64,000 nucleotides of DNA from Periplaneta americana (lineage: Eukaryota > Arthropoda > Insecta > Blattodea > Blattidae): assembly GCF_040183065.1 (NCBI RefSeq), contig NC_091119.1:62792892-62856891 (forward strand), given 5' to 3'. Below, in pieces: positions 1 through 12,660 of the stretch. Positions within the stretch are counted from its first letter, which is position 1. Each line of letters begins with the position of its first letter. The notes under the pieces are model-generated. The model was not told the DNA's origin. It searched no databases and saw nothing but the letters and a program-made list of their open reading frames with translations. The position numbers and the translations under genes were made by a program.

Positions 1-1075
1 TCTGGAGTATCCCGGTACAACATCCAGCAGTAATTTGCCATCATGGAATGATTCCAGAAACCTTGGTAACGTTACTCCATTGACTTTATATCCTGGTGGA
101 AACGTTCCCCTTGCTCATCGCTTACTTCACCAAAGTTTTCTGGGAAGAATTCTAGATGGGAATGCAGGAAATTAACTTTTAATGACATACGGTACCCAAA
201 TTCTTTGTATGAGTGTAGAAGTTTGCGGATACCATTCTTGAAATCAGGAGCTTTCTTCATGCCTAAGAAATTGCTGCAAACTCATTTGAAATTTTCCCAA
301 GCTGCTTGTTCTTCGTCTGTCAGAATAGTAAATAAAGCTTCATCCTTGAGGATTTTTCGGATTTGAGATCCAACAAAGATACCTTCTTTTAATTCTGCTT
401 CGCTAAGTCGAGGAAATTTATCTCACAGATATTGAAATCCTTGTGACCCTGTCTTCGCCATTGTCTTTACTATGCACTTAATCAGTTTCAATTTTATGTG
501 TAGAGGAGGAAGAAATACTCGTATCTTATTGGGATTCACAAGTGGTTGGTATTTAACGCAATGATCTGGTTCATACATCTTCCTTAGTTCCCAGTCATGT
601 TCAATATAATGCTGATCTGTATTGCGGCTACTCAAAAGCATAAGAAACAGCAAAACTTTGTGAAGTCAGCTTGCATTACCATCAACATGCCAAAAACCTT
701 GATATCTCCACAGATATTCCACTGGTAACGATCGTAACAAAGTGTCTCTAGTAGCAGATTCATGTTGTCATAGATTTCCTTCAGATGCACAGAATGGGCA
801 ATTGAATTGGAATATTACAAATTACCATTATGGAGAAGTACAGCTTTCAGACTTCGCTGTGAAGAGTCAATGAATAGTCTCCAATGTGATGGTATATGCT
901 CTTGATGCAGTTCTGTGAATAGGGCATTAATGTTATGACAATAAACCATTAGACCATCAACCATAAGAAGCAAGAAGTGCTTTGTATTTCGGTAATAAAG
1001 GTCTCTAATTTAATCATTCAGTTCCTGTTGATTAAAAGGTTTCGGCTCCGAGCATCATCTAAATTCTAAACTTTG
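1..1075 (-). pseudogene. Broken copy of a multicopy arthropod protein family of unknown function
   Basis: Reading the minus strand from about 1075 down to 1, translated blocks occur in consistent order but change frame and hit stops. They include a block with HIPSHWRLFIDSSQRSLKAV (about 895-845), one with CYDRYQWNICGDIKVFGML (about 745-690), one with PPLHIKLKLIK (near 500), then FPRLSEAELKEGIFVGSQIRK (about 415-350) and FLHSHLEFFPENFGEVSDEQ (about 170-110), ending RYQGFWNHSMMANYCWMLYRD near position 1. In-frame stops lie near 422, near 277 and at 72-74. I recognise this block order as a protein found in many copies in arthropod genomes; I do not know its function and do not assign one. Its copy number elsewhere suggests mobile-element origin, which is inference. 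The C-terminal end runs off the window edge. Confidence 0.7.
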
Positions 1076-2463
1076 ATCAAGTGCCGATTACACAAATTAA
1101 GAAGCATAAGGAATAGTCATTTCCATTTGCCTTTCCTCTTGTATCAATTCAATATAATCAAGTAACAAAGCAAACTAGCTGCGGATGTTATGAGAATTAA
1201 CCACATATAATTTTTTTTAACAAATGTGCACATAAAGCATTCTATCTGCTTAAAAACAGAGAATTTTCTTAAGTTATTTATATAATTTTCACATGGATCA
1301 CAGTCTATCATCTCCCCTAATTATCTAAAAAACTGTACGTGCTAGAAAAAACTAATTACAGATTTGAAATCAGCAGTCCAAACTTAGCCAAATCCGCTTA
1401 TTATGTTTCTTGATGAATTTTCTTTGTAGACCAGTGTTATTAAACGAGCTCTACAAAAGCATACTCGAATTTACAGCATATGGCAATTGATTTAAATAAT
1501 TATTTTTAGCAGTTCTTCGCTCAAATTTGCCGTTGTGGAAGTGCAACAAAATCTGTCGAAATTTATCATTTTAAAGACCGGTGGCTTTAAGAAAAATCTG
1601 TGGAGAAAGCTAATGCTTAGTCATAAAAAGGTGTTCCTTTGCTATCGGTAATTTGTACCACTTTATTTATGGCAAGGAGCGTCCAGGAGTTATTATTGCC
1701 TTACCGTTCATCATTGGGCTTACCACTCACATCTTTGTTTTGCATCATATTATTGAACTGTCTAGTATTACTGCATATTCAGAAGGAAATCTTTGACTTA
1801 GAAAGCAAAAACTTAATGACGCAAAGAAAGTAAAATCATACATTGAGGATAATGTTAAAGTATATTATGAGCAGACTGAACAGTGGACCCAACACTGATG
1901 TGAAAAAAAATCAAACATCAATATAATATTAGGCTATATTTTCATATTACAAAAAATAAATTTCAAATTGCTCAAATCCATGATAAAAAAGTTTTGTATA
2001 CAGTAATACCGGTACATATAAATAAATTTTGTTTTTCATACAAAACTCGTTTTTATTATATTTAAACAAAAAAAAATCTGTTAAAATATATTATTTTGTA
2101 AAAGGACATATATCCAGCTAATTTAAGTGCCCCTAAGTAAGGGCATGATTGATTTAATTTCCAAATACACTTCTCGCGCATGTGAGTTAAGTATAACTTC
2201 TTAATTTGAATGATCCAGAAAATTAATAAACTTAAATGATGAAGCAGGACACATTTTTTTGTTTCTTCTGCAAAATTTCTGTTTCTGGACTTCGGTCCTT
2301 TTAACAAACAAAATAGTGAGAATGTGAGTGATGAAGAGAATACTGGCAGTGATGACAATGAATAAGACGTAATGCAAACTATTAGGTGTCATTGTACTGT
2401 ACCATGAGTTAGGAAAAATTTTTACATGTAAGTATAAAAAAAATAAAATTTTCTTCCTTTAAC
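1076..2463. other. AT-rich stretch with no recognised gene
   Basis: No reading frame here has a recognisable motif. The short frames at 1639-1833 (+) and 2062-2392 (-) are AT-rich, lack family motifs and are probably chance. Confidence 0.5.
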
Positions 2464-4275
2464 CCGGGTGCGACTTATTTTCGTACATAAACATTTTTTT
2501 TTCTTTTTCCTCTTCGAATATTAGGTGTATGGCTTATATCCGGGGGCGGCTTATTTTCGAACATAAACATTTTTTTTTCTTTTTCCTCTTCGAATATTAG
2601 GTGTATGGCTTATATCCGGGGGCCGCTTATTTTCGTACATAAACTTTTTTTTTTCTTTTTCCTCTTCGAATATTAAGTGTATGGCTTATATCCGGGGGCG
2701 GCTTATTTTCGTACATAAACTTTTTTTTTCTTTTACCTTCTGGAATATTAGGTTTATGGCTTATATCCGGGGGCGGCTTATTTTCGTACATAAACATTTT
2801 TTTTTCTTTTTCCTCTTCGAATATTAGGTTTATGGCTTATATCCGGGGGCGGCTTATTTTCGTACATAAACTTTTTTTTTCTTTCTCCTCTTCGAATATT
2901 AGGTGTATGGCTTATATCCGGGGGCGGCTTATTTTCGTACATAAACATATTTTTTTCTTTTTCCTCCTCGAATATTAACTGTATGGCTTATATCCGGGGG
3001 CGGCTTATTTTCGTACATAAACTTTTTTTTTTCTTTTACCTCCTCGAATATTAGGTTTATGGCTTATATCCGGGGGCGGATTATTTTCGTACATAAACAT
3101 TTTTTTTTCTTTTTCCTCTTCGAATATTAGGTGTATGGCTTATATCCGGGGGCGGCTTATTTTCGTACATAAACATTATTTTTCTTTCTCCTCATCGAAT
3201 TTCAGGTATATGGCTTATATCCGGGGGCGGCTTATTTTCGTACATAAAGTTTTTTTTTCTTTTTCCTCTTCGAATATTAGGTGTATGGCTTATATCCGGG
3301 GGCGGCTTATTTTCGTACATAAAGTTTTTTTTTTTCTTTTTCCTCTTCGAATATTAGGTGTATGGCTTATTTTCGTACATAAACATTATTTTTCTTTCTC
3401 CTCTTCGAATATTAGGTGTATGGCTTATATCCGGGGGCGGCTTATTTTCGTACATAAACATTATTTTTCTTTCTCCTCTTCGAATATTAGGTGTATGGCT
3501 TATATCCGGGAGCGGCTTATTTTCGTACATAAAGTTTTTTTTTTCTTTTTCCTCTTCGAATATTAGGTGTATGGCTTATATCCGGGGGCGGCTTATTTTC
3601 GTACATAAACATTATTTTTCTTTTTCCTCTTCGAATATTAGGGGTATGGCTTATATCCGGGACCGGCTTATTTTTGTACATAACCATTTTTTTTTCATTT
3701 TCCTCCTCGAATATTAAGTGTATGGCTTATATCCGGGGGCGGCTTATTTTCGTACATAAACATTATTTTTCTTTCTCCTCTTCGAATATTAGGTGTATGG
3801 CTTATATCCGGGGGCGGCTTATTTTCGTATATAAACATTATTTTTCTTTCTCCTCTTCGAATATTAGGTGTATGGCTTATATCCGGGAGCGGCTTATTTT
3901 CGTACATAACCATTTTTTTTTCTTTTTCCTCCTCGAATATTTAGTGTATGGCTTATATCCGGGGGCGGCTTATTTTCGTACATAAACATTTATTTTCTTT
4001 TTCCTCCTCGAATATTAGGTGTATGGCTTATATCCGGTGGCGGCTTATTTTCGTACATAAACTTTTTTTTCCTTTTTCCTCCTCGAATATTAATTGTATG
4101 GCTTATATCCGGGGGCGGCTTATTTTCGTCCATGAACTTTTTTTTTTCCCCCTTCTCGAATATTAAATGTATGGCTTATATCCGGGTGCGGCTTACTTTC
4201 GTACATAAATATTTTTTTCCTCCTCGAATATTAAGTGTATGACTTATATCCGGGGGCGGCTTATTTTCGAGTCAA
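2464..4275 (+). repeat. Tandem satellite, about 24 units of about 75 bp
   Basis: The unit starts at a core TATGGCTTATATCCGGGGGC, continues with GGCTTATTTTCGTACATAAA, a T-rich pyrimidine run, then CTTCGAATATTAGGTG. Core starts are near 2528, 2604, 2682, 2756, 2831, 2906, 2981, 3058, 3133, 3208, 3283, 3360, 3418, 3494, 3568, 3643, 3718, 3794, 3868, 3945, 4020, 4096, 4169 and 4237. The unit starting near 3360 lacks the ATATCCGGGGGCGGC part. Variation lies mostly in the T-run length. The last unit runs straight into CGAGTCAAATACGG followed by TA, which looks like a transposon terminus. Open frames across the array (3135-3566, 3358-3717, 3674-3985, 3948-4166 and 3695-3913 minus) follow from the unit length and are not genes. 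Confidence 0.95.
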
Positions 4276-4382
4276 ATACGGTACACTCGTCTATCGCAAA
4301 AAATACGAAATATGCACTAAAATGTTATTCAATATTGTTAAGAAAACATGTTTGTGAATATTTGTCAATCGCTTAGTAATGC

Positions 4383-4563
4383 CACAATCTAGTATATACA
4401 GTTACGAAGCTCAATACGTAGTAAATATGCATCCATACATAGTTGCTAACCACTAGGATCGCTAATATACCTCATTACAGACAATGCGAAATAGTACCGG
4501 CACAGTCTATTGTTCCTAGCACCCTCACAATTCAAGCTTCGCGACTGTATATACTGGACTGTG
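4383..4563 (+). mobile_element. 181-bp MITE, CACAGTC family, copy 1
   Basis: The element begins CACAATCTAGTATATACAG and ends with its inverse, ATACTGGACTGTG, so the terminal inverted repeats are close to 28 bp. It is flanked by GTAATGC (4376-4382) and GTAACGC (4564-4570), a 7-bp target duplication with one mismatch. Two more copies lie at 21552-21733 and 25055-25236. There is no coding capacity. A 7-bp duplication is unusual; hAT normally gives 8 and some P elements 7 or 8, so I do not assign a superfamily. Confidence 0.9.
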
Positions 4564-4984
4564 GTAACGCAAATATTTCTGTATTTTCTCTATGGGTATT
4601 TCGTACTCATTTTTATTATCTCTATGGCTATCGAAAAAAAGATCGATTTCTGTACGACTGGAGCAAAGATTAAATAATGTTTTATGCAACATATAACATT
4701 CTTCAATTTACTATGTTATGCACCGGAAGCATATGCGAAATGGTTTTTGGGGGGACTAGTAGAGGTCCACAATGAATTTGGTGTGAATTGCTTGCAGATA
4801 GTATAGTTTTCTACATCTAATGTGGACGTGAGAGGGGCTTTACTGCGTACACCAGTCTTGCGATGGACACTAATAATTGCGGGCGAGAGCTATTTTATGC
4901 CCGCTGCGCGCGCGCGGAGCTCTTTTACCTGTAAACATTGCTAAAGGATGTACAGATCTTAGAACACAGCGCATCATGACAGAA

Positions 4985-5195
4985 CGGAAGCGCTTGAACC
5001 TTTCAAGGACGAGTGGAAGATACAATATTTAACTTATGCTTCGAACATGGTGATGAAGTCCAGTGTTTGTTGTGCAAAAAAAATATATATATCATTTGCA
5101 AAAAAATCAACATAAAACGGCATTATGAGACGCAACATGAAAAAAATATAGACATTATTCAGGAGAAGAGAGAAATAAATTCATTTCGGAATTGA
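4985..5195 (+). pseudogene. N-terminal BED-like finger remnant of a hAT transposase
   Basis: The 60-codon frame at 5013-5195 contains VQCLLCKKNIYIICKK followed by NIKRHYETQHEKN, that is C-x2-C, about 17 residues, H-x4-H. This is the zinc finger that opens hAT transposases of the EPM2AIP1/GTF2IRD2-like group. The frame stops soon after the finger and nothing resembling the catalytic region follows. No target duplication or TIR pair was found for this piece. Confidence 0.55.
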
Positions 5196-5279
5196 TATCG
5201 AAGGTAAATTAATTTACATTTGGGTCAGTAGATAGTATTTAGATTCCTTTTATTTCTTTATTTTAAATGTATTGTTGAT

Positions 5280-5535
5280 TTTTATTTTAGTAGGTTATTT
5301 TACGACGCTTCATCAACATTTTAGGTTATTTAGCGTCTGAATGAGATGAAGGTGACAAAGCCGGTGAAATGAGTCCGGAGTCCAGCACCGAAAGTTACCC
5401 AGCATTTGCTCTTATTGAGTTGAGGGAAAACCCCGCAAAAAACCTCAACCATGTAACTTGCCCCTACTGGGAATCGAACCCGGGCCACCTGGTTTCGCGG
5501 CCAGACGCATTAGCCGTTACTCCACAGGTGTGGAC
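5280..5535 (-). mobile_element. tRNA-derived SINE, family A
   Basis: On the minus strand the element starts with a tRNA-like head CACACCTGTGGAGTAACGGC (A-box region) and carries the B box GGTTCGATTCC. The body is shared by all family A copies and the tail ends GTTGAT..AGCGTCGTAAAATAA. A direct repeat TGTATTGTTGAT (5268-5279 and 5536-5547) flanks it, as expected for LINE-driven retroposition. A short open frame across it (5369-5605) is incidental. Confidence 0.9.
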
Positions 5536-5540
5536 TGTAT

Positions 5541-5904
5541 TGTTGATGTTTTATTTGTTGCTTGTTTCTGGATATTTACTCTTATTAGACTACGTGTTTC
5601 TTTAATTTAGAAATAATATTTTATTTTTGATTGCACTTTAACTTATACTATTACTAAGCTCAAAAAACTAATTCACTTTTATTCCAATAACTATTTTCAG
5701 GATTTTTAGCAAATATGAACTAAATATTTTGAAAACTTTGATGCAAGGAGCTTTTTTAGTAACGTCAATATAAAATATACTTAAAAATATAATTTCAAAA
5801 CTATTAGACCTAATTGCACCAAATTTTGTACAGATGATATTATTATAGATCTGTTTATATAGTTTAAATTTCACAAATTTTGGCCGAAATTGTGGAAGTT
5901 TTAA
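5541..5904. other. AT-rich spacer between two SINEs
   Basis: I see no gene or element in this stretch. The minus-strand frame at 5668-5874 is AT-rich and has no motif. Confidence 0.4.
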
Positions 5905-6147
5905 TTTTTTATTTTATTTTATTGGGTTATTTTACGACGCTGTATCAACATCTAGGTTATTTAGCGTCTGAATGAAATGAAGGTGATAATGCCAGTGAAA
6001 TGAGTCCGGGGTCCAGCACCGAAAGTTACCCAGCATTTGATCGGAAAAAAACCTCAACCAGGTAACTTGATCCGACAGGGATTCGAACCCGGGCCACCTG
6101 GTTTCGCGGCCAGACGCGCTGACCGTTACTCCACAGGTGTGGACTGA
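5905..6147 (-). mobile_element. tRNA-derived SINE, family A, internally shortened
   Basis: Same organisation as the copy at 5280-5535, with the B box in reverse as GGATTCGAACCC and the A-box region near 6110-6140. A short internal deletion removes the stretch between CCAGCATTTG and GGAAAAAAACC that other copies carry. The flanking direct repeat is AAGTTTTAA (5896-5904 and 6148-6156). Confidence 0.88.
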
Positions 6148-6156
6148 AAGTTTTAA

Positions 6157-6860
6157 AAGTCATACATATCCCCTTAAATGATTGACCCCAAAAATTACGA
6201 TAGCTCTCAATATCTTAATTTAATCAATTTCTTTTTTTCGTGTTACGCGCATCTCACAAATCACTCTAAGAAAACTCATTACATAATCACGACTGGAGAG
6301 TAAGGACTACATTTTCACAATCACATAATCAATATACTCTATTTCAATCAATATTGCCATTATTATTTTTTCAACAAATACTCAAAAGTACTTGGAGATC
6401 ACACACGTCGAGCAGGTAGACCCTATTAGTTTCTTCTAACCAATTAAGTGAAGTATTTACATAATAAATAATTGCTTTTAACAAGAAAATGGTTTACATA
6501 CAATTTACTTTCCCTATTTCTCTTTTTGTTCCTAAAAGACCCTTCTCTTTGCGATTTGTTTATATATGTACATGTATATTAAATAACTTAGTAAATAGCT
6601 CTATTACATAGCCAGAAATTTAGTAACGCAAGTTATTTTAATAATTGCTGCCTTTATTTGCTGCATGTGCATGTACTGTACATCCCTGTTGTCTACGTTA
6701 CGACGCCAAGAAGTGGATGCGCTATGCGCTCGTGATCAAGGTCGAGCTCTTCTACCGTGATTGGGAGCTAATATCGTCTCATCCCTGGCGTACATGAAAA
6801 TATTCACTGTCTAACAAATTTTCGTGCGTACGTACAATGCACAAACCATACTTAGTTCAT

Positions 6861-6891
<31 letters not shown>

Positions 6892-7344
6892 TTTCATTGC
6901 TAGTAAGTTTGACATGGATACAAGTTGATACAATGTAAGATAAACTAGCCCACTCCTGAATGAATAAGACTCGTGCTCAGAAGGGGATGATATTTTGGTG
7001 ATGCTGATATGTGTAAGCAAAAAGAAAAAAATAACATACTAGTACATTTAAAAATTGACACCTTTTTCATGAAATACCCATAGAGATAATGATAATGTTA
7101 ACAGCGATATCACCCATTTTATTTCAGCAAAAAAATACGCTCCCTATGTATAGGTCGTCCGACACTTAAGTCTTCGCTTTGGGCTATCCTGTAATATTTG
7201 TTGTGAGATTCTTCCATACCAATTCATTCCTTTCATAATTATTTTGCATTCTATCATTTATATTAAAATTTGTAACTGCTGTCATACACTTCAATTCCGT
7301 ATCTTTTGACTGTGTATATCTCAGACATTATTGCAGTACGTAGC
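6157..7344. other. Non-genic stretch with a TTTA microsatellite
   Basis: No coding motif found. A perfect (TTTA)n run lies at about 6857-6893. The rest is AT-rich and unassigned. Confidence 0.5.
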
Positions 7345-7552
7345 AAAGGTCCTAATCAAACAGTAGTAAATCAAATGCAACAGTTGTGTTTGAAGTGGCT
7401 ATATGGTACAGAAAATGGAGGATTCTCATGAACCTTAGAAAGTCGAAAATAGTTTTACATACAAAATAAACACTGTTGCTTACACAATTACGCTACATGG
7501 CGAGGATGTACCACAAGCTGAATCAATTAGATATCTTGGATTGACCTTAGGG
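7345..7552 (+). pseudogene. Fragment of a Jockey-like reverse transcriptase
   Basis: One frame gives WRILMNLRKSKIVLHTK, then after a frame change HGEDVPQAESIRYLGLTLG. The pattern W-R-I-x-x-N-x-x-K-S-K-x-V followed 20 to 30 residues later by I-x-Y-L-G-L is the region after the catalytic YADD box in Jockey-type LINE reverse transcriptases. The upstream catalytic domains are absent and the match ends near 7552. Too short for a clade call beyond Jockey-like. Confidence 0.5.
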
Positions 7553-8009
7553 GAGTCTGTACACCGAATTTTGACAAAGCAATGAAATTTTGGTTTTATC
7601 GTTTTTCGGTAATTTAATATGTGTAAAATAATGAAAATATGATTTTATTTCTTCTAATTGTCAGCTTTTAGTCCTATCTTCAGAAAAGCGTTAATAATGA
7701 AAAAACTTTTCTTGCCAAGCGCTCAGTGGAATTTTAATTTTATTTAGCCGGAAGTATGCATAAACGTATGTTACATATGTCCTATTTTTTCTACATTTTT
7801 ATCTCTTATCACTTCTGTGAAAAGTGCGCCCAAAATTGAGAAATTTAACATTGCAAGATACGGAGACTTTGACACCATCTTCCTGCACTTTCTTATTGTT
7901 GTGATATTGGTGCACTTTTCTCAGAAAGTATTGTACCCAGAAGACAATAATTCCCAAGTCTGTACAAAAACATACTGTATTATTATTTTATCGTAATTCC
8001 AAAACAGCA

Positions 8010-8170
8010 AATGATATGAGTGCAACGGACCAAACCATTCAGGACAAAACTCAGGACGAAACAATACGGTGGACGAAATGTCTGACAGGACGAAACAATA
8101 CGCAGACAAAACTGTTTGCGGACGAAATGTCCGACGGGACCATATGTCATTGGACGAAAGGTTTTGGATG
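8010..8170 (+). repeat. Degenerate GGACGAAA short-motif array
   Basis: The motif GGACGAAA, with variants GGACAAAA and GACAAAAC, occurs about seven times in 150 bp, often followed by CAATAC or TGTC. Spacing is irregular, so this is not a clean tandem array. It resembles subterminal repeats of some insect DNA transposons, but no matching TIRs were found. Confidence 0.6.
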
Positions 8171-8629
8171 TACTATCTGTGGATCAAGAAATAGTGCACT
8201 TGCCTGATTTCTTCGCATTGTGCAAATGTCTTTGTCGTATACTGAGTCAGGCTTAGTAACACCAACACGTGAATTATTTAAAATTGCATGCAACATGCAC
8301 ATTATTGCGGGACACTCCTTTCCGGTTAATGCAGTCGCCTTCGCGAATGCCCGATTTCTTTATCAACGCTTCAGTGCAATCGACAACCCTACTGCTTGCA
8401 AAAGTGGAATTTGATTCATATATAATTCCTCAAGATGAAATAAACATTAATATATTTCGACTGCGGTGTGGAACCTGCATTGTTCTCGGCGCCTTTTGCG
8501 ATCGAAATGTTCGGGCAATCGTGGCCCATTTGATGAAATCCCGAGCGTTTTCTTCATTGCATTCAACTATTTCGGAAAAGGAAATTATATCAGAACAATT
8601 CTAGGAGTCCATAATTGGATAGTGATTAG
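8171..8629. other. Unclassified sequence upstream of the hAT insertion
   Basis: Overlapping plus-strand frames (8220-8414, 8269-8604, 8466-8651) have less AT-rich composition than the surroundings but no family motif that I recognise. The phrase AGHSF occurs and is reminiscent of some transposase-associated domains, but this is too weak to assign. The region is interrupted by the hAT at 8630 and continues after 10833. Confidence 0.3.
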
Positions 8630-8739
8630 CAGGGAAAGGATTTATATGTAAATACATATTTACTTATAAAGCTAATATAATTTATATTTTGCATTATCTT
8701 TATGTTTCACAATGTGTAGGGTTGAAAAATCCTACTTTT

Positions 8740-8840
8740 ATTTTCCATATTTTTCCATATTTTAGAGTTTAGTACATATTTTCGTTAATTTCCATATATT
8801 TTCCATATTTCATATAAAACAGTCCATATTATATTAGGTT
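8740..8840 (+). repeat. Left subterminal CCATATTT motif cluster of the hAT
   Basis: At least five CCATATTT-like motifs occur between 8740 and 8840. The matching right-hand cluster is at 10707-10765. Repeated short motifs inside hAT ends are known transposase binding sites in Ac and related elements; the same role here is inference. Confidence 0.6.
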
Positions 8841-8995
8841 TAACAATAAAACAAAACAAAATTCCATTAACTTTTAAAAATACATTTCAACAATAGAGAT
8901 TTAAACACATGTTCAGTAATCCCTTTAACATCAGAGTTATTTGAAAATTAGCAGTCCTATCAACAATGGGAAAGTAAGTTACAAAACTGTATTAA

Positions 8996-10588
<1,593 letters not shown>

Positions 10589-10706
10589 AAATTGTGTTTT
10601 GTTGAAACTACATTGGAAGATAAGGTACGTCCATTATATTTTTTGTTTAGTTTGATTAAAATGTACCAATATTTAACGTACATAGTCATTTTTTTATAAT
10701 TTTAAG

Positions 10707-10765
10707 TCCATATTTAATTCCATATTTTGGTAAAAATCCATATTTAATTCCATATTTTGGTAAAA
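10707..10765 (+). repeat. Right subterminal CCATATTT cluster with a 31-bp tandem duplication
   Basis: TCCATATTTAATTCCATATT followed by TTGGTAAAAA occurs twice in tandem, giving four CCATATTT motifs. It sits about 60 bp inside the right end of the hAT and mirrors the left-hand cluster. Confidence 0.7.
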
Positions 10766-11090
10766 ATAACTACATATATATTTACATATTTCATATATTT
10801 TTAGTCCATATAAATCCGTTCCCTGGTGATTAGCAATAGTGATCCAAGCGGCAAAAACCTATTTCGAGGTATTGGCCATTGTAATAAATCTGTTTTTTTT
10901 ATATGAAACAATTTATGCAAGAAGTATTATAACATTCATATCATTACAAAAAATACCACAAATAATACAAAAAAAGGCTAAGAGACCAGCAGCTGAATTA
11001 ATATTTCAAAGCAAAATAAACAAATCAATTTTATGCAATAAACGAATTTTTGCTTATAAATAGCAGCAAAATTCAGATATCGCATTCTTG

Positions 11091-11308
11091 ATATTTTCCG
11101 AGTTAAATTAGCCTGCCATCAACAGATTTGTGCAAATATCTCATTTTTTTCAAATTGTCGGTTGGTATATTATTGCAAAACTCCGTCAAATTATACCTAT
11201 ATTTTCCGAGTTAAATTAGCCTGCCATCAACAGATTTGTGCAAATATCTCATTTTTTTCAAATTGTCGGTTGGTATATTATTGCAAAACTCCGTCAAATT
11301 ATACCTAT
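11091..11308 (+). repeat. Perfect 108-bp tandem duplication
   Basis: The block beginning ATTTTCCGAGTTAAATTAGC at 11093 repeats at 11201 with no difference I can see, through TTATACCTAT. It duplicates the part of the RTE-like pseudogene just before its RT palm region. Perfect identity suggests a recent duplication or an assembly artefact. Confidence 0.95.
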
Positions 11309-12660
11309 CTTTAAGAACGGGGGAAAAAAGTACTAACTAGTAACTTTCGAGGGATATCACTTTTGTTGACGTACAAAATTTTGTCCAATATTCTTTTCAC
11401 AAGATTAACTCGATACGTAGAAGAAATTATTGGGGTTCATCAGTGTGGTTTTTGGCATAATAGATGGAGTAGTCCACACCTGTGGAGTAACGGTTAGAGC
11501 GTCTGGCCGCGAAACCAGATGGCTCGGATTCGATTCCCGGTCGGGGCAAGTTACCTGGATGAGGTTTTTTCCGGGGTTTTCCCCTCAACCCAACATGAGC
11601 AAATGCTGGGTAGCTTTCGGTGCTGGATCCCGGACTCATTTCACCGGCATTATCACCTTCATCTCATTCAACGCTAAATAACCTAAGCTATTGATAAAGC
11701 GTCGTAAACCTAATAAAATAAATGAATAGATCGAGTATGCTATTGATCATATTTTTTTATTCGACTGATATCGGAGAAAAAAAACAGTATTGTACATCAG
11801 TTATTCATACATTTCAAAAAGGCATATGACTCGGTTAAAAGACAAGTTTTGTAGATATAATAGCCTATGCTTTTTCAATTTGATATTCCCAAGAAACTAG
11901 TTCGATTAATTAAAATTTGTCAGTGAAACGTACAGCAGAACACATATTTCCAATCCACTGCGGGCTAAAGCAAGGAGATGCACTGTCATCTTGCTCTAGA
12001 ATATGCCATTAGGAAAGTCCAGGATAACAGAGAGGGTCTGGAATTGAACGGGTTACATCCGCTGCTTGTCTATGCGAATGAATGAATATGTTAGAAGAAA
12101 ATCCACAAACGATTAGGGAAAACAAGCAAATATTACTTGAAGCAAGTAGAGAGATAGGTTTGGAAATAATTTCCGAAAAGACAAAGTATATGATTATGTT
12201 TCGTGATCAAAATACAGTATAGTGCGAAGTGGAAATATAGAAATTGGAAATTTATCCTTTGAAGAGGTGAAAAAATTTAAATATCTTGGAGCAACAGTAA
12301 CAAATATAAGACACTCGGGAAGAAATAAAACGCAGAATAAGCATGGGAAAAACCTGTTATTAATCCGGTGACAAGATTTTGTCTTCCAGTCTGCTCTCAA
12401 AAAAACTGAAAGTTAGAATTTATAAAAGTTATATTACTAGTAGTTGTTCTGCATGGTTGTGAAACTTGAACTCTTACTTTGAGAGAGGAACAGAATTAAG
12501 GGTGTTTGAGAATAAGTTGCTTAGGAAAATATTAGCGACTAAGATGGATTAAGTTACAGGAGAATGGAGAAAGTTACACAACGCAGAACTGCACGCATTG
12601 TATTCCACACCTGACATAATTAGAAACATTAAATCAGACGTTTGAGATGGGCAGGGCATG
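11205..12660 (+). pseudogene. Decayed RTE-type LINE reverse transcriptase (copy 1)
   Basis: Translated blocks in order are RQIIPIFKNGGKK, a region like NYRGISL at 11345-11370, EEIIGVHQCGF near 11440, then after a SINE a block matching the F-x-K-A-Y-D-S-V motif (about 11805-11840), GLKQGDALS (11964-11990), a YAND-like catalytic box (about 12070), [43 protein letters not shown], and TGEWRKLHNAELHALYSTPD. These follow the order of an RTE-clade LINE. Many stops and frameshifts break it, and it ends near 12660. The catalytic box reads YAN rather than YAD, as in the second copy at 26117. Confidence 0.8.
11470..11724 (+). mobile_element. tRNA-derived SINE, family A, inserted in the RTE pseudogene
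   Basis: The head CACACCTGTGGAGTAACGGT, B box GATTCGATTCC and tail ending GCGTCGTAAACCTAATAAAA are all present in forward orientation. It is flanked by AATAGATGGAG (11459-11469) and AATAGATCGAG (11725-11735), an 11-bp target duplication with one mismatch. Removing it restores the LINE frame across HNR-S, so the SINE landed inside the RTE copy. Confidence 0.93.

Noticed and set aside
3135..4166. Open frames in the 75-bp satellite
   Set aside because: Frames arise from unit length and change where T-run lengths change; no start context or non-repeat coding part.
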